Below are positions 9,901-20,134 of a stretch of 25,085 nucleotides of DNA, in pieces. Numbering within the stretch: position 1 is the first letter of the stretch; each line of letters begins with the position of its first letter. This stretch comes from Verrucomicrobiales bacterium. GTDB taxonomy: Bacteria > Verrucomicrobiota > Verrucomicrobiia > Limisphaerales > UBA1096. Under the pieces are notes generated by a model. It had not been told where the DNA came from and searched no databases. It saw only the letters and a program-made list of their open reading frames with translations. The DNA is taken from the NCBI GenBank assembly GCA_002721375.1, contig PBKH01000063.1:1-25085 (forward strand), given 5' to 3'. Made by a program: the position numbers and the translations under genes.

Positions 9901-11081
9901 TAACCCAAATCCTTCAGGCGGCGAATTATGAAAGGCTCAAACAGCACAAGAGCCATTTTCTTCGGAAGCCCGCATTGATGTAACTTCAGTTCAGGACCAA
10001 TCACAATCACCGAGCGGCCAGAGTAATCGACACGCTTACCAAGAAGATTCTGGCGGAAGCGGCCGCTCTTTCCTTTGAGCATATCACTCAAAGACTTAAG
10101 TGCACGATTGCCAGCACCTGTCACAGCGCGGCCATGGCGACCGTTATCGAACAACGCATCAACAGCCTCCTGAAGCATGCGTTTCTCGTTCCTGATAATA
10201 ACCTCCGGAGTTTTTAGTGCCAGCAGGTTCTTTAGTCGGTTATTGCGGTTGATGACCCGGCGGTAAAGGTCATTCAGATCGGACGTGGCGAACCGGCCAC
10301 CTTCGAGGGGAACCAGCGGGCGCAAATCCGGTGGTATCACCGGCAACACAGTCAGCACCATCCACTCTGGACGGCTTTTAGACTTGATAAAACCCTGATA
10401 CACCTTAATGCGTTTAGCAAGTTTCTTACGGATCTGCTTGCTCCGTGTCTGAGTCATGGCTATTTGCAGTTCATCCACACCCTCCTCAAGGTTGATTGCC
10501 GCCAAAGCGTCATGCACACCCTCGGCCCCAATCTTTGCGACAAAGGCGTCAGGCCCATAAGTTTCTTTGGCCTCGCGAAATTCCATCTCAGTTAAGAGCT
10601 GGTTCTTCTCCAACGGTGTATCTCCAGGATCCACCACAATGTAATCCTCATAGTAGATTACCCGCTCCAAGTTTCGCGCGGTCACATCCATCACCAAACC
10701 AATGCGAGATGGCATGCACTTGAAAAACCAAATATGAGTCACCGGCACGGACAACTCGATGTGCCCCATACGCTCCCGCCGAACACGTGCCTGTGTCACC
10801 TCCACACCGCAGCGGTCACAAACCACGCCCCGGTGCTTGATTCGTTTATACTTCCCGCAGGAGCATTCCCAATCCTTAACTGGCCCGAAGATTCGCTCGC
10901 AAAAAAGACCTCCTTTTTCTGGCTTAAAAGTACGGTAATTGATGGTCTCGGGATTCTTGACTTCACCCTTGGACCACGAACGAATGGACTCTGGAGAAGC
11001 CACCGCTATGGCGACATGATCCACATGGTTAACTTTGTCCAAGCCAAGCAGCTCTCGTGAAGACTCTTCTGTGTTGATCAT
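6930..11081 (-). CDS. rpoC: DNA-directed RNA polymerase subunit beta'
   Basis: The 1383-residue subunit carries the catalytic Mg2+ triad in [13 protein letters not shown] (Asp464, Asp466, Asp468). The N-terminal zinc site is CSCGKYKR...VVCDRCG, with Cys73, Cys75, Cys88 and Cys91. The second zinc site uses the Cys of ELDCGTTNG and those of [15 protein letters not shown]. Rudder and clamp segments ([22 protein letters not shown]) and the bridge-helix/trigger-loop region ([35 protein letters not shown]) are intact. Length is close to the 1400-residue non-cyanobacterial form, with no sign of a split gene. It starts 29 bases after the rpoB stop and has no Shine-Dalgarno, only A-rich leader. Confidence 0.98.
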   Translation of the reverse strand: MINTEESSRELLGLDKVNHVDHVAIAVASPESIRSWSKGEVKNPETINYRTFKPEKGGLFCERIFGPVKDWECSCGKYKRIKHRGVVCDRCGVEVTQARVRRERMGHIELSVPVTHIWFFKCMPSRIGLVMDVTARNLERVIYYEDYIVVDPGDTPLEKNQLLTEMEFREAKETYGPDAFVAKIGAEGVHDALAAINLEEGVDELQIAMTQTRSKQIRKKLAKRIKVYQGFIKSKSRPEWMVLTVLPVIPPDLRPLVPLEGGRFATSDLNDLYRRVINRNNRLKNLLALKTPEVIIRNEKRMLQEAVDALFDNGRHGRAVTGAGNRALKSLSDMLKGKSGRFRQNLLGKRVDYSGRSVIVIGPELKLHQCGLPKKMALVLFEPFIIRRLKDLGYVHTVRSAKKLIERKTPEVWDVLEEVTKEHPILLNRAPTLHRLSIQAFEPTLIEGEAIRLHPLTCSAYNADFDGDQMAVHVPLSVEAQLEARHLMMATNNIFSPSSGKPIITPSQDIALGCYYITAKPRDVVRKKQKHVRLFGSKEEVLFAYHDGELKIHDVVRLANPDLGKDTPYGNSESRIIETTVGRVVFSEIWPEVIGFPNIIVNKGALGDIIWNCYRFCGQTETVRVLDDLKNLGFAAATKSGISMGMHDMIIPKEKAKEIEKAEKQIVDVDKQYRRGVITPGERYNKIVDIWTHCTDQIADVMLQVLGDNHGSDEFNPVWLMVDSGARGNRQQVRQLSGLRGLMAKPSGDIIEKPILANFREGLTVLDYFISTHGARKGLADTALKTADSGYLTRKLVDVSQDIVIRELDCGTTNGIWRQAIYEGEDEVVQLKDRLVGRTAAEDIINPVNPDEYLCESGQVIDEVHAKTIDDAGVDRVKLRSVLTCEAKRGVCQKCYGINLGTGVMAELGEAVGIIAAQSIGEPGTQLTMRTFHIGGTASSVFKQPQIEARNDGVVQFKDIRRVELEDQNSIVLNKNGMIQIVDEKDGVELESYNVVIGAVISVQEGDKVKKGQVFVQWDPYNAPIITEKPGQIKFHDIIDGVTIKHEDDEATGQKSLVVIDYKEDLHPQVMVENKNGEIIANYPIPSGAHIVVEEGDTIVAGSLIAKTPRQAAKTRDITGGLPRVAELFEARKPKDGSEISRIDGVVDFGATVRGKRSIIIRDVESDEEEEHLIPIGKHVIVFKGDIVKKGQQLTEGPVDPHEILEVCGPQALQDHLVNEVQEVYRLQGVTINDKHIEIISRQMLRKVRITEPGDTTFLWGEQVEKLNFEAENEQIEKMGGQPAEGQPVLLGITKASIETESFLSAASFQDTTRVLTDAATLGKVDKLEGFKENVIMGHIVPAGTGADLHRNVRLKPVVEEVPEVEGEDDLIEDPILENPLLG

Positions 11082-11110
11082 CTTTAAATTCAGGTTTTAC
11101 GTTTCTTGCA

Positions 11111-14100
11111 CTATTCTCCCAGAAGTAGGCGTGGGGTTTCACTCTCAGCCTTGGCCTGAACAACCGGGTTACTGTATCCCACTGTCACATTCAGGCCAAG
11201 TGATTGCATTTCCTTAACCAGAACATTGAAAGACTCTGGCACACCGGCTTCCAACGCATGGTCTCCCTTAACCAGACTTTCGTAAATCCGGGTACGACCC
11301 TGGACATCGTCTGATTTAACAGTAAGCAATTCCTGCAGCATGTAGGAGGCGCCATAAGCCTCCAAAGCCCAAACCTCCATCTCTCCAAAACGCTGCCCTC
11401 CGTACTGTGCCTTACCCCCAAGTGGTTGCTGTGTAACCAGCGAATATGGACCAACAGCACGAGCATGTATCTTGTCTGCCACCAAGTGGCCCAGCTTCAG
11501 CATATAGGTGTATCCAACCACCGTCTCCTGATCGAACGGCTCCCCAGTCTGACCATCATATAGACGTGCCTTGCCGTGCGCCGGCAAGCCTGCCTCCTCT
11601 AGATAAGCCTTAATTCGATCCTCCTTAATGCCATCAAACACCGGCGTGGCGATCTTGATCCCCAATCGTTCCGCCGCCCAGCCAAGATGGGTCTCAAAAA
11701 CCTGTCCGACGTTCATACGAGACGGCACACCAAGCGGGTTTAAGATGAAGTCCACCGGAGTTCCATCCTCAAGATACGGCATGTCCTCCTCCGGTATGAT
11801 TTTAGCCACTACACCCTTGTTGCCATGACGACCTGCCACCTTGTCACCCACAGAAAGCTTACGCTTGGATGCAATAAACACCCTGACCGATTTTATCACG
11901 CCCGAATCGATCTCATCCCCAGCAGCAACGCGACTTGCCTGCTCCTTATGTTTAGCTTTTAAGTCATCAAACTTCTTATTAAATCCACTAATAATCTCAA
12001 GAATTTTGTTCTTAATCGGAGAAGGATCGATTGCGATCTTGTCGTAAACCTGTGACAGCTTACGAAGCAGCGTCTTTGTGATCTTCCGGTTGGCAGGGAT
12101 AATCACATCACCTGTCTCGGTATTTGTAACGTCCAGAGGGATTTTCTCACCTAAAAGTATATTGCTAAGATTTTCCGTCAATTGCTCATGGAGGCTGTTG
12201 AGTTCCTTCTTGTACTCATCGTCAAGCTGCTTAGCTTGTTTTTTGGCCTCGTTGACGGCAGACTTATTCGCTTTCTCACCCTCCTTCTTGGAGGAGACTT
12301 TCACTCCCATAACCTTGCCGAAAACACCAGATGGGACCTTCAGTGAAGAATCTTTTACGTCGGCAGCTTTCTCGCCAAAGATAGCCCGCAATAGCCGTTC
12401 CTCCGGTGCCAGTTCGGTTTCGCTCTTGGGCGTGATTTTGCCAACAAGAATATCCCCCGGTACAACCTCGGCACCGACTCGGATAACGCCGTCCATATCG
12501 AGATTGCTCAAAGCTTCCTCTCCCAAGTTGGGAATATCCCGAGTAATCTCCTCTGGACCAAGCTTGGTATCACGCGCGCTGACCTCATACTCGCCAATGT
12601 GAATGGAGGTGAACACATCGTCCTTAACGATCCGCTCACTAATACATATGGCATCCTCAAAATTATACCCGTTCCAAGGCATATATGCTACCAACACATT
12701 CTTGCCAATAGCTAGTTCTCCATTATTGGTGCATGGTCCGTCGGCAATTGCTGAACCAGCATTGACCTTATCCCCTACCTCCACCAATGGCTTCTGGTTG
12801 ATGCAGGTGCCAGCGTTAGATCGATGATACTTGCGTAGTGCGTAAACCCAGCAATTTTCTTCCGGACGATGTTTGAGCTTGCGACGGTTCTCTGGAAGCT
12901 TGCCCGTCTTGGTAATCACAATCTCGTCTGCAGTCACAGAAGCCACCACACCATCAGATTCGGCTTTGACCAATGCATGCGAATCCTGAGCCACCTTGCT
13001 CTCCATCCCTGTGGCGACGAAAGGTGCCTCGGTTGTTAATAACGGAACAGCCTGACGCTGCATATTCGATCCCATTAACGCCCTGTTCGCATCATCATGC
13101 TCAAGGAATGGGATTAGGCTGGCAGCCACCGACACCAGTTGTTTAGGCGACACGTCCATGTAATCCACCTTTTCCGCGGGCATATCAACAAAATCTGCAC
13201 GGTAGCGACAGGCAACCTGCTGGGTGGAAAAGTTACCGTTATTGTCAATCGGCTGGTTGGCCTGGGCGATGTGATAATTTTCCTCAAGATCGCCTGTCAA
13301 ATAATCAATCTTGTTGGTCACCTTACCCTTTATAACTTTGCGATAAGGACTCTCGATGAACCCGAAATCGTTGACACGTGCGAACGTAGCCAAGCTGGCA
13401 ATTAGTCCGATATTAGGACCTTCTGGCGTTTCCACCGGACAAATGCGCCCATAGTGGGAAGGGTGCACGTCCCGGACCTCGAACCCTGCTCGCTCGCGCG
13501 ACAACCCCCCTGGACCAAGGGCGGAGAGGCGTCGTTTGTGGGTCAGTTCAGCCAGCGGGTTAATCTGATCCATAAATTGAGAAAGTTGGCTCCGTCCAAA
13601 AAAGTCTCGGACAACGGCAGAAAGTGCCTTGGGATTGATCAGCTTGGCCGGAGTCATAGTATCCAGTTCCTGATCAAAAAGAGTCATACGCTCCTTGACC
13701 AAACGCTCGGTGCGGGCCAAACCAACGCGACATTGATTAGCCAAAAGTTCACCGACAGTGCGAATGCGCCTGCTACCCAAGTGGTCAATGTCATCGATAG
13801 TGCCATCTCCAAGTTTAAGCCGAAGCAGGTACTTGGTTGCCTCTATCAGATCATCCTTCATCAAAGTACGCGATCCGTCCACCCCTTTGATGCCAAGTTT
13901 CTGGTTGATCTTATAACGTCCCACACGACCTAGATCATAACGCTTGGGATCAAAGAACAGCCGCTTCACCAAAGAACGTGCGTTAGCAGGCGTTGGCGGA
14001 TCGCCAGGACGCAACCGCTTATAAATTTCCTTCAACGCATCCTCCTCGTTATGGGCAGGATCCTTAGCCATACATCGGATGATCAGCCCATCGTCACTGG

Positions 14101-14956
14101 AAACATCAACGATCTGAATTTTCTTTACCCCAAGCTCTGCAACACGCTTAACCACCGCAACGGATAGCGGCTCGAAAGCGCGTGCAACAACGATGCCCTT
14201 CTCCGGTTCAACGAGATCGGAGATCAATACCTTGTTCTCCAAATCGTCCATGGACAACGCCTTCTTGGTGGTAACCTCCTCTACTTTGTAGAATGTATTA
14301 AGAAGAGAGGCATCACTGCTGGAGTCCTCTCCTTCAAGGAAATTGATAGCCCGCAGGAATGTGGTGACAAGAAACTTGCGACGACGTTTTTTTCGGTCGA
14401 GATAAACATACAGCATGTCGTTGGTGTCAAACTGAGCCTCAAACCACGAACCCCTGTCAGGAATAATCCGAAATGAGTGCAACATCTTACCGTTTGGATG
14501 ACGGGTAGCCTCAAAGGCCACACCCGGCGATCGATGCAATTGACTCACAATCACCCGCTCGGCTCCGTTTATCACGAAACTTCCTTGAGGAGTAATGAGC
14601 GGAACCTCACCCATGAATACCTTTTCCTCCTTGGTACCCTTCTCATCCTTCAGGCGGAAGAAAACATGCAACGGAGCGCCATATGTCTGACCCTCATCAA
14701 TACACTTGAGCCAATCCATCTTAGGCGCTCCAATTTCATAATGGCTGTAACGAAGTACAACCTTCTCGTCGTAGCTCGTAACCGGGAAAATCTCATTAAA
14801 CACCGCCTCCAAACCGATGTTTTCACGCTTGTTGGAGCTGACTTCCGCCTGTAAAAACTCATGGTACGACTTCACCTGAATCTCGATCAGGTTGGGCGGG
14901 GATATGATTTCCTTGATGTTGCCGTAATTTACACGGCCATTTACTTTATTAGACAT
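11111..14956 (-). CDS. rpoB: DNA-directed RNA polymerase subunit beta
   Basis: The 1281-residue subunit forms one pincer of RNA polymerase and the rifampicin pocket. The rif region (residues 456-484) reads [20 protein letters not shown] then RLSALGPGG. Asp463, His473 and Ser478 correspond to E. coli Asp516, His526 and Ser531 in their sensitive form. Other family signatures are [57 protein letters not shown] and, near the C-terminus, [19 protein letters not shown] Lys-rich coiled insertion ([18 protein letters not shown]) occurs in the lineage-variable region before the GDKVAGRHG motif. The start [14 protein letters not shown] is typical. The bases before the ATG contain CCTCC rather than a Shine-Dalgarno. 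Confidence 0.98.
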   Translation of the reverse strand: MSNKVNGRVNYGNIKEIISPPNLIEIQVKSYHEFLQAEVSSNKRENIGLEAVFNEIFPVTSYDEKVVLRYSHYEIGAPKMDWLKCIDEGQTYGAPLHVFFRLKDEKGTKEEKVFMGEVPLITPQGSFVINGAERVIVSQLHRSPGVAFEATRHPNGKMLHSFRIIPDRGSWFEAQFDTNDMLYVYLDRKKRRRKFLVTTFLRAINFLEGEDSSSDASLLNTFYKVEEVTTKKALSMDDLENKVLISDLVEPEKGIVVARAFEPLSVAVVKRVAELGVKKIQIVDVSSDDGLIIRCMAKDPAHNEEDALKEIYKRLRPGDPPTPANARSLVKRLFFDPKRYDLGRVGRYKINQKLGIKGVDGSRTLMKDDLIEATKYLLRLKLGDGTIDDIDHLGSRRIRTVGELLANQCRVGLARTERLVKERMTLFDQELDTMTPAKLINPKALSAVVRDFFGRSQLSQFMDQINPLAELTHKRRLSALGPGGLSRERAGFEVRDVHPSHYGRICPVETPEGPNIGLIASLATFARVNDFGFIESPYRKVIKGKVTNKIDYLTGDLEENYHIAQANQPIDNNGNFSTQQVACRYRADFVDMPAEKVDYMDVSPKQLVSVAASLIPFLEHDDANRALMGSNMQRQAVPLLTTEAPFVATGMESKVAQDSHALVKAESDGVVASVTADEIVITKTGKLPENRRKLKHRPEENCWVYALRKYHRSNAGTCINQKPLVEVGDKVNAGSAIADGPCTNNGELAIGKNVLVAYMPWNGYNFEDAICISERIVKDDVFTSIHIGEYEVSARDTKLGPEEITRDIPNLGEEALSNLDMDGVIRVGAEVVPGDILVGKITPKSETELAPEERLLRAIFGEKAADVKDSSLKVPSGVFGKVMGVKVSSKKEGEKANKSAVNEAKKQAKQLDDEYKKELNSLHEQLTENLSNILLGEKIPLDVTNTETGDVIIPANRKITKTLLRKLSQVYDKIAIDPSPIKNKILEIISGFNKKFDDLKAKHKEQASRVAAGDEIDSGVIKSVRVFIASKRKLSVGDKVAGRHGNKGVVAKIIPEEDMPYLEDGTPVDFILNPLGVPSRMNVGQVFETHLGWAAERLGIKIATPVFDGIKEDRIKAYLEEAGLPAHGKARLYDGQTGEPFDQETVVGYTYMLKLGHLVADKIHARAVGPYSLVTQQPLGGKAQYGGQRFGEMEVWALEAYGASYMLQELLTVKSDDVQGRTRIYESLVKGDHALEAGVPESFNVLVKEMQSLGLNVTVGYSNPVVQAKAESETPRLLLGE

Positions 14957-15127
14957 CGATTATATGGAGGTTAGTCGGGCCCGGACGGTTGCCGGAGGTT
15001 TTAGAATACGCAAAAACAGGCAGCGAACACCCCCAGCATGGCAAGGAGCATTTCCACCCTTGATAGACAATCGGTTCTTGAAACCGTTCGAAAATATAAC
15101 TGTTCCCAAAAGCAGGAAAAGGCATTA

Positions 15128-15151
15128 CCGGGAGTATTACCACCCCCCCGG
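15128..15151 (-). promoter_or_regulatory. Possible attenuating hairpin between rplL and rpoB
   Basis: The 207-base gap between rplL and rpoB is the longest inside the block. Directly after the rplL stop, the minus strand reads CCGGGGGG...CTCCCGG, which pairs as seven base pairs including one G-T around a roughly ten-base loop. A short CTTTTCC follows rather than a strong T-run. A partial terminator here would fit the known need for more L7/L12 than RNA polymerase. A second small hairpin (CGGTT/AACCG, near 15071-15087) lies further on. Confidence 0.35.
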
Positions 15152-15163
15152 CCACAAATGCGG

Positions 15164-15547
15164 TTACTTGACTTCCACGGCAGCGCCGGCTTCCTCAAGC
15201 TTTGCCTTGGCGGCTTCAGCCTCATCTTTAGGCACACCTTCCAACACAGGTGTTGGGGCACCTTCCACCAAGCCCTTGGCCTCCGCAAGACCTAAACCAG
15301 TCTTAACGGCTCGTACGGCCTTAATAACCTGTATTTTCTTGCCGCCGTCACTCACCAAGACAACGTCAAACTCGGTCTTTTCCTCAGCCGGACCTGCATC
15401 CGCACTTTCACCACCGCCCGCAGCCGCAACCGCAACCGGGGCCGCCGCGCTGACGCCCCATTTTTCTTCCAGTTCTTTGACCAGTTCAGCGGCCTCCAAG
15501 ACCGTTAAACCGCTCAACTCATCCACTATTTTTGTTATGTCTGCCAT
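15164..15547 (-). CDS. rplL: Large-subunit ribosomal protein L7/L12
   Basis: The 127-residue protein is the multi-copy stalk component that recruits EF-G, EF-Tu, IF2 and RF3. The N-terminal dimerisation domain is residues 1-33 ([32 protein letters not shown]). An Ala/Gly-rich hinge follows at about 34-54. The C-terminal domain has [41 protein letters not shown] and the final helix [17 protein letters not shown]. Length and domain order are standard. It follows rplJ after 120 bases and precedes rpoB after 207 bases. No clear Shine-Dalgarno is present before the ATG. Confidence 0.97.
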   Translation of the reverse strand: MADITKIVDELSGLTVLEAAELVKELEEKWGVSAAAPVAVAAAGGGESADAGPAEEKTEFDVVLVSDGGKKIQVIKAVRAVKTGLGLAEAKGLVEGAPTPVLEGVPKDEAEAAKAKLEEAGAAVEVK

Positions 15548-15667
15548 TGTTTTTTAGTTTCTTCGACCCCGGAGCCCCAGGGATTTAAGTGCACGGACCG
15601 CACACCGACGAGTTTACTATGGTTTCTCTTCCAAGCGCTCCATGCGCAAGAAAAAATTCAATTCTTA

Positions 15668-16183
15668 TCATGCTTCACTTTCAGAAAACTTAGCACGAAT
15701 GATTCGCGCTAAGCTCGAACCTGGTTCTGCCAAAGTTCGTACCAGCTGACCAGCCGGAGCTTGCAGTGTACCAAGAAGTTTAGCCCGCATTCCGTCCAGC
15801 GACGGCAGATCAGCCAAGGTGTCTATCTGGTCCGCATCAAGGCGATCGTTGTCAATGAAGCCAAACTGCCACTCCGGTTTTTCAAATTCTTTTCTAAAAT
15901 TCTTAAGCAATTTCGCGGCACCTGCGATCTCACCCTCACCTGTAACCGCCGCCAGCTGACCAGTCAACGATTGGCCAAGGTCTTCAACCCCAACTTCTTT
16001 TGCAGCTGTCTTGAAAACCGAATTTTTGAAAACATGCACCTCCGCACTGGAATCAGCCAAGCGATTGCGCAATTCCTCGAATTCAGCGACCTTTAGGCCC
16101 TCATAGTTAACCACGATAAAGTAGGGGCTAGCGTTGAGCCGCTCGACGTATTCTTTTGTGATCAGTTTCTTGTCTTCGCGCAT
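15668..16183 (-). CDS. rplJ: Large-subunit ribosomal protein L10
   Basis: The 171-residue protein is the base of the ribosomal stalk: its N-terminal domain binds 23S rRNA with L11, and its C-terminal helix carries L7/L12 dimers. It shows the N-terminal MREDKKLITKEYVERL, the FIVVNYEGLKVAEFEELRNRLADSSAEVHVFKNS core and DQIDTLADLPSLDGMRAKLLGTLQAPAGQLVRTL, then the stalk helix. An AAGGAA motif eight bases before the ATG is one of the few Shine-Dalgarno-like sites in the block. The gap to rplA is only 23 bases, so the long L10 leader that mediates autoregulation in E. coli is not present in that form. Confidence 0.95.
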   Translation of the reverse strand: MREDKKLITKEYVERLNASPYFIVVNYEGLKVAEFEELRNRLADSSAEVHVFKNSVFKTAAKEVGVEDLGQSLTGQLAAVTGEGEIAGAAKLLKNFRKEFEKPEWQFGFIDNDRLDADQIDTLADLPSLDGMRAKLLGTLQAPAGQLVRTLAEPGSSLARIIRAKFSESEA

Positions 16184-16206
16184 TGAGTTTCCTTTTCGTT
16201 TCCAGG

Positions 16207-16917
16207 TCAGGCGGCAGCCTTGAGTACCCCACGCAAATCCAACGGAATTCCAGGGCTCATAGTCGCAGACAGCACGCAGTTTAGGATGTAACGCCCCTTG
16301 GCCGCAGACGGCTTGGCCTTGATTATAGCATCAATAATAGTATTTGCATTGTCCACGATTTGTTCCGGCTTAAAGGAGGTCTTCCCAGCCAAGACTTGGA
16401 TGTTGGCTCCCTTGTCGAGTTTGTACTCGACACGACCTGCCTTGACCTCCTGCACGGCTTTACCAGTGTCATCCGTCACGGTACCGGTTTTTGGATTGGG
16501 CATAAGTCCACGTGGCCCAAGCACCCTCCCAAGTTTCCGAACCTCGCCCATCGCTTCCGGTGTGGCAACGGCAACATCAAATCCAGTCCAGCCGCTGGTG
16601 ACCTTTTCGATATACTCTTCAAATCCAACAAATTCAGCACCAGCCTCTTTGGCCGCCTCCACCGCACCGACTTCCTTAGCGAACACTAACACCTTAACCT
16701 CCTTGCCACTGCCGTGCGGCAAACGCACAGTGCCGCGAATCATCTGGTCCGTCTTACGCGGGTCGATTGTCATCTTGAACGCCAATTCAATTGACTCGTC
16801 AAATTTGGCCTTGGGGAATTTACAGACCAATTCGGCTGCATCAGTAACAGAGTACATCTTACCGGACTCCACCAGTTCCAGAGCTTTCCTGTATCGCTTG
16901 CTTTGTATTTTTGGCAT
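16207..16917 (-). CDS. rplA: Large-subunit ribosomal protein L1
   Basis: L1 forms the mobile stalk that moves deacylated tRNA from the E site and is an autogenous repressor in several bacteria. The protein contains SKRYRKALELVE at the start, KFDESIELAFKMTIDPRKTDQMIRGTVRLPHGSGK, the signature GRVLGPRGLMPNPKTGTV, and ending YILNCVLSATMSPGIPLDL. I choose ATG 16917 (MPKIQSKRYRKALE, 236 residues), because L1 proteins usually begin a few residues before KRY. A GTG at 16929 would add four residues. The gap to rplK is about 50 bases and to rplJ 23 bases, so the genes are cotranscribed. Confidence 0.95.
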   Translation of the reverse strand: MPKIQSKRYRKALELVESGKMYSVTDAAELVCKFPKAKFDESIELAFKMTIDPRKTDQMIRGTVRLPHGSGKEVKVLVFAKEVGAVEAAKEAGAEFVGFEEYIEKVTSGWTGFDVAVATPEAMGEVRKLGRVLGPRGLMPNPKTGTVTDDTGKAVQEVKAGRVEYKLDKGANIQVLAGKTSFKPEQIVDNANTIIDAIIKAKPSAAKGRYILNCVLSATMSPGIPLDLRGVLKAAA

Positions 16918-16967
16918 TTCTCTTGGCACGGTGCAACCGGGCCTAAAGGCCCTCCCGCTATTGTAAA

Positions 16968-17393
16968 TTAATTCACTACCTCTAAACCCATCGACCGAGC
17001 AGTGCCGGCGATCATCTTGACCGACATCTGCGGATCGCGGGCGTTTAAATCATCCTTCTTCGCATCAACAATCTCAAGCAATTGGGCGCGAGTCACCTTA
17101 CCGACCTTCTTCTTGTTTGGCTCGCCTGAACCTGATGCAAGACCCGCTGCCTTTTTAAGCAGTACAGCCGCTGGGGGCGACTTAGTTACGAAGCTGAAGG
17201 ATTTGTCACTGTAAACCGTGATCACCACCGGTATAACCAATCCGGCCTTATCCTTTGTCACTGCATTATACTGCTTGCAAAACTCCATGATGTTAACGCC
17301 ATGTTGGCCAAGCGCTGGCCCAACCGGCGGGGCAGGATTGGCCTGTCCTGCTGGAATCTGCAGCTTGATATAACCTGAAATTTTCTTTGCCAT
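16968..17393 (-). CDS. rplK: Large-subunit ribosomal protein L11
   Basis: The 141-residue protein binds the GTPase-associated region of 23S rRNA and is needed for the stringent response through RelA. It shows [30 protein letters not shown] with the two conserved prolines linked to thiostrepton sensitivity, then [18 protein letters not shown] in the linker. The rRNA-binding C-terminal domain ends [20 protein letters not shown]. Length is exactly typical. It lies 57 bases after nusG, in the universal nusG-rplK-rplA order. No Shine-Dalgarno is visible before the ATG. Confidence 0.97.
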   Translation of the reverse strand: MAKKISGYIKLQIPAGQANPAPPVGPALGQHGVNIMEFCKQYNAVTKDKAGLVIPVVITVYSDKSFSFVTKSPPAAVLLKKAAGLASGSGEPNKKKVGKVTRAQLLEIVDAKKDDLNARDPQMSVKMIAGTARSMGLEVVN

Positions 17394-17450
17394 TGTTACT
17401 TAGTTTTTCTATTTAAATAAAAAGCAATCGTTTGGTCAAACGCTCCATGC

Positions 17451-17999
17451 CTAGCCCTTGTCAACCTCCCAGTATTCAACATCCACTGGCGTATTTCGGC
17501 CAAAAATATTGACTGTCACTTTGAGCCGACCTTTCTCGGGGTCGATCTCCTCGACGATACCGTTGTTACCTTCAAACGCACCGTGGTTTATTTTTACTGT
17601 CTCGCCCAATTCAAACTCTACCTTCGGTCTTTCTAAATCCTCAGAGTCAGCAATCCGGCTCTTAATCTCCTCAATGTCCGAATCCGGGGTTGGCTCCGGT
17701 TGATCGCCTCCGACAAAACCAATTGCTCCCGGGGTTTCCTTTATGAAGTTCATCGGCTGGGAGATTATCTTGTGATCGTCGTCTCGAAGCTGAATTCGGA
17801 TGAACACGTAACCTGGAAAGAGTTTTTTTGTGGACACCTTCTTCTCGCCACCTCGAACATCTACCACCTTCTCTTTGGCCACAAATACTTCTTCGATGTA
17901 CTCTCCCATTTCCTCCACAACAATGCGCTTGTTGATACTGTCCAAGACCTTTTGCTCCTGCCCCGACAATGTGTGAATAATGAACCACTCGTGAACCAT
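17451..17999 (-). CDS. nusG: Transcription termination/antitermination factor NusG
   Basis: The 182-residue protein couples RNA polymerase to Rho or to the ribosome via S10. The NGN domain begins EWFIIHTLSGQEQKVLDSI (residues 4-22) and includes KLFPGYVFIRIQL (59-71) and NFIKETPGAIGFVGG (84-98). A Glu/Pro/Asp-rich linker at about 100-125 leads to the KOW domain (131-166), with GETVKINHGAFEGNNGIVEE. The KOW NIFGRNTPVDVEYWEV ending is normal. It starts 12 bases after the secE stop. The presence of rpsJ (NusE) in the same transcript fits co-production of the partners. Confidence 0.97.
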   Translation of the reverse strand: MVHEWFIIHTLSGQEQKVLDSINKRIVVEEMGEYIEEVFVAKEKVVDVRGGEKKVSTKKLFPGYVFIRIQLRDDDHKIISQPMNFIKETPGAIGFVGGDQPEPTPDSDIEEIKSRIADSEDLERPKVEFELGETVKINHGAFEGNNGIVEEIDPEKGRLKVTVNIFGRNTPVDVEYWEVDKG

Positions 18000-18011
18000 A
18001 ACTGGGCAAAA

Positions 18012-18389
18012 TCAGCCTGCACCACCCACCATTTTTAGAAGGACATCCTGAATAAGGATACCCCCCAGTAACCAATCCGCCATGAAAGTGAATGTGCCCA
18101 ATAACGCTACAGCCACAAGCACCATCCAGGTGGATCCTCGAAGTTCGTCTCGATTTGGCCAAGAACACTTGAGCAATTCCTCACGAGTTTGGAGAAAAAA
18201 CACTCTGATGCGATCCAACCATCCAACTTTTTTTGCAATCACAAGGAGGATCAAGAGGATGACGCCACCCACGATCCATTCCACCGGCAGTGGACTGCCA
18301 ATCATAGACTCGCCATCAGTCTGAACCGCGGGTTGCCCTTCAATTCCCGTTGTCTGAATTGTGCCTGCGTTGCTGTTGGTTTCTTCCAT
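18012..18389 (-). CDS. secE: Preprotein translocase subunit SecE
   Basis: The 125-residue membrane protein clamps SecY in the SecYEG channel. An unconserved, Thr/Gly-rich N-terminal stretch (1-35) is followed by a first membrane segment at about 37-52. The cytoplasmic amphipathic helix FLQTREELLKCSWPNRDELR (65-84) carries the SecE signature, with the conserved Trp-Pro. The essential C-terminal membrane segment is at about 87-108. Two segments rather than one makes it intermediate between the short one-segment and the three-segment enterobacterial forms. The start at 18389 is the longest reading; Met29 is a possible alternative. It lies between tRNA-Ser and nusG, the usual secE-nusG pairing. 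Confidence 0.92.
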   Translation of the reverse strand: MEETNSNAGTIQTTGIEGQPAVQTDGESMIGSPLPVEWIVGGVILLILLVIAKKVGWLDRIRVFFLQTREELLKCSWPNRDELRGSTWMVLVAVALLGTFTFMADWLLGGILIQDVLLKMVGGAG

Positions 18390-18424
18390 TAGCGAGCTTT
18401 AACTTTATCAGTTCTACCGTTATT

Positions 18425-18512
18425 TGGCGGAGGGGGAGGGATTCGAACCCCCGGAAGCTTACGCTTCAACGGTTTTCAAGACCGCCGCATTCGACCACTC
18501 TGCCACCCCTCC
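18425..18512 (-). tRNA. tRNA-Ser(TGA)
   Basis: The 88-base gene on the minus strand has acceptor arms GGAGGGG and CCCCTCC, discriminator G and an encoded CCA. The anticodon arm GGTCTTGAAAACC puts TGA at positions 34-36. A long variable arm (GAAGCGTAAGCTTC) marks it as a class II tRNA, and the T arm contains GGTTCGAATCC. It lies between tRNA-Trp and secE and should be processed from the tuf-secE transcript. Confidence 0.96.
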
Positions 18513-18539
18513 GGTTCGGGGTTAATTCAATTTTTCAAT

Positions 18540-18615
<76 letters not shown>

Positions 18616-18673
18616 ACTCAGGGTTCACATCCGATCCTGCGCGTAACACCATAAACACACGGAACCTCAAAAA

Positions 18674-19861
18674 TTACTCCATCACCTCGGCAACACGGCC
18701 CGAGCCAATGGTTCGGCCACCCTCGCGAATGGCAAAGGTCAACCCCTGCTCCATCGCAACTGGCTTGCCCAATTCCACAGAGACCGTCACACGATCTCCA
18801 GGCATAACCATCTCTACATTATCCTCTAGCGTCAGTGACCCCGTAACATCCGTTGTCCTGAAATAGAATTGCGGACGATAATTGGTGAAGAACGGCGTGT
18901 GCCGACCGCCCTCTTCCTTGGTCAAGACATATACCTCGGCCTTAAACTTGGTATGAGGCTGAATAGTACCAGGTTTTGATAACACCTGCCCACGCTCCAC
19001 TTGATCCTTCTTAACGCCGCGTAGCAGTACTCCTACATTCTCTCCGGCTCTAGCTTCATCGAGCAGCTTGCGGAACATCTCCAAGTCAGTCGCTGTGGTC
19101 TTCTGTACGTCACGCAAGCCCACAATCTCAACCTCGTCCATCTTCTTAATTATCCCACGCTCCACGCGACCGGTCACCACAGTGCCACGGCCCTCAATAC
19201 TGAACACGTCCTCAATGCACATCAGGAACGGCTTATCTTCATCACGAACTGGATCCGGAATCCCAGTATCACATGCCTCTAGCAACTGCGCGATGGAATC
19301 CACCCACTTCTCCTCTGCATTCATAGCTCCCATGGAACTGGACTGGACAATAGGTGTATCCTTGTTGAAATCGTATTTCTCTAGTAAATCTCGAATTTCC
19401 TCCTCAACGAGCATTAGCATCTCCTCGTCATCAACTAAGTCGCACTTGTTTAGGCAGACCACAATTGCCGGAACACCCACCTGTTTCGCCAAAAGAACGT
19501 GCTCTTTGGTCTGCGGCATCGGCCCCTGCGAGGCATCTACCACGAGGATTGCTCCGTCCATCTGAGCCGCTCCAGTAATCATGTTTTTGACATAGTCAGC
19601 ATGGCCCGGGCAGTCTACATGGGCGTAGTGGCGCTTCTCGCTTTCGTATTCCACATGCGATACCGCTATAGTTACTGTCTTAGAATCATCACGGACTGTA
19701 CCGCCTTTGGTAATGTCTGCATATGAAATGGGAGTTGCCAGGCCCTTCTTGGCCTGAACCTCCACGATGGCGGCTGTAAGTGTTGATTTACCGTGATCGA
19801 CATGACCTATGGTACCTATGTTTACATGGGGTTTCCCGCGTTGGAACTCTTCTTTTGCCAT
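18674..19861 (-). CDS. tuf: Translation elongation factor Tu
   Basis: The 395-residue GTPase delivers aminoacyl-tRNA to the ribosome. The G domain has the P-loop GHVDHGKS (19-26), DCPGH with catalytic His87 (83-87), NKCD (138-141) and, unusually, SSSMGAM where SALKAL-like sequence is common. Switch I reads [17 protein letters not shown] (49-65) instead of the usual NAPEEKARGITI; Thr64 still matches the Mg2+-binding Thr. Domains II and III are canonical ([32 protein letters not shown]; the ending [14 protein letters not shown]). It is the only tuf in the window and sits in the tufB position, between tRNA-Thr and tRNA-Trp. The leader before the ATG is A-rich without a Shine-Dalgarno. Confidence 0.97.
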   Translation of the reverse strand: MAKEEFQRGKPHVNIGTIGHVDHGKSTLTAAIVEVQAKKGLATPISYADITKGGTVRDDSKTVTIAVSHVEYESEKRHYAHVDCPGHADYVKNMITGAAQMDGAILVVDASQGPMPQTKEHVLLAKQVGVPAIVVCLNKCDLVDDEEMLMLVEEEIRDLLEKYDFNKDTPIVQSSSMGAMNAEEKWVDSIAQLLEACDTGIPDPVRDEDKPFLMCIEDVFSIEGRGTVVTGRVERGIIKKMDEVEIVGLRDVQKTTATDLEMFRKLLDEARAGENVGVLLRGVKKDQVERGQVLSKPGTIQPHTKFKAEVYVLTKEEGGRHTPFFTNYRPQFYFRTTDVTGSLTLEDNVEMVMPGDRVTVSVELGKPVAMEQGLTFAIREGGRTIGSGRVAEVME

Positions 19862-19925
19862 TGATTTTTTTCTTTGTGGTTGGTTAGTTCTATCTATTAA
19901 ACAAATTCACTTCATATCCCTTTAA

Positions 19926-20001
19926 TGGAGCCCATGACCAGGATTGAACTGGTGACCTCATCCTTACCAAGGATGTGCTCTACCAACTGAGCTACATGGG
20001 C
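19926..20001 (-). tRNA. tRNA-Thr(GGT)
   Basis: The 76-base gene on the minus strand pairs GCCCATG with CATGGGC and ends with an encoded CCA. The anticodon stem-loop CATCCTTGGTAAGGATG gives GGT at positions 34-36. The D arm (AGCTCAGTTGGTAGAGC) and T arm (CCAGTTCAATCCTGG) are standard. It is the first gene after the candidate promoter and lies 64 bases before the tuf ATG, matching the thrT-tufB arrangement known in E. coli. Confidence 0.97.
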
Positions 20002-20134
20002 ATCGGACTATAGGATCGCCTGCGCCAATTCAAGCCCACCTGAAACAGCAATAAACCACTCACCTTCAAAGGGATCTCTTAAACAACTGAAGGCCAATGA
20101 GTTAGCGATTATTCTGCACCCCAAAAGGGAAGGG
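20002..20134 (-). other. Leader between the block promoter and tRNA-Thr
   Basis: About 130 bases separate the candidate promoter from tRNA-Thr. I see no gene, tRNA or recognisable riboswitch in it. It probably is the 5' leader removed when tRNA-Thr is processed. Confidence 0.35.

Noticed and set aside
12078..12602. A 174-codon plus-strand open frame, Ser/Thr-rich
   Set aside because: It is antisense to a conserved part of rpoB; low-complexity Ser-rich translation is typical of a shadow frame.
19068..19565. A 165-codon plus-strand open frame
   Set aside because: It is antisense to tuf and has Ser-rich composition with no family likeness.
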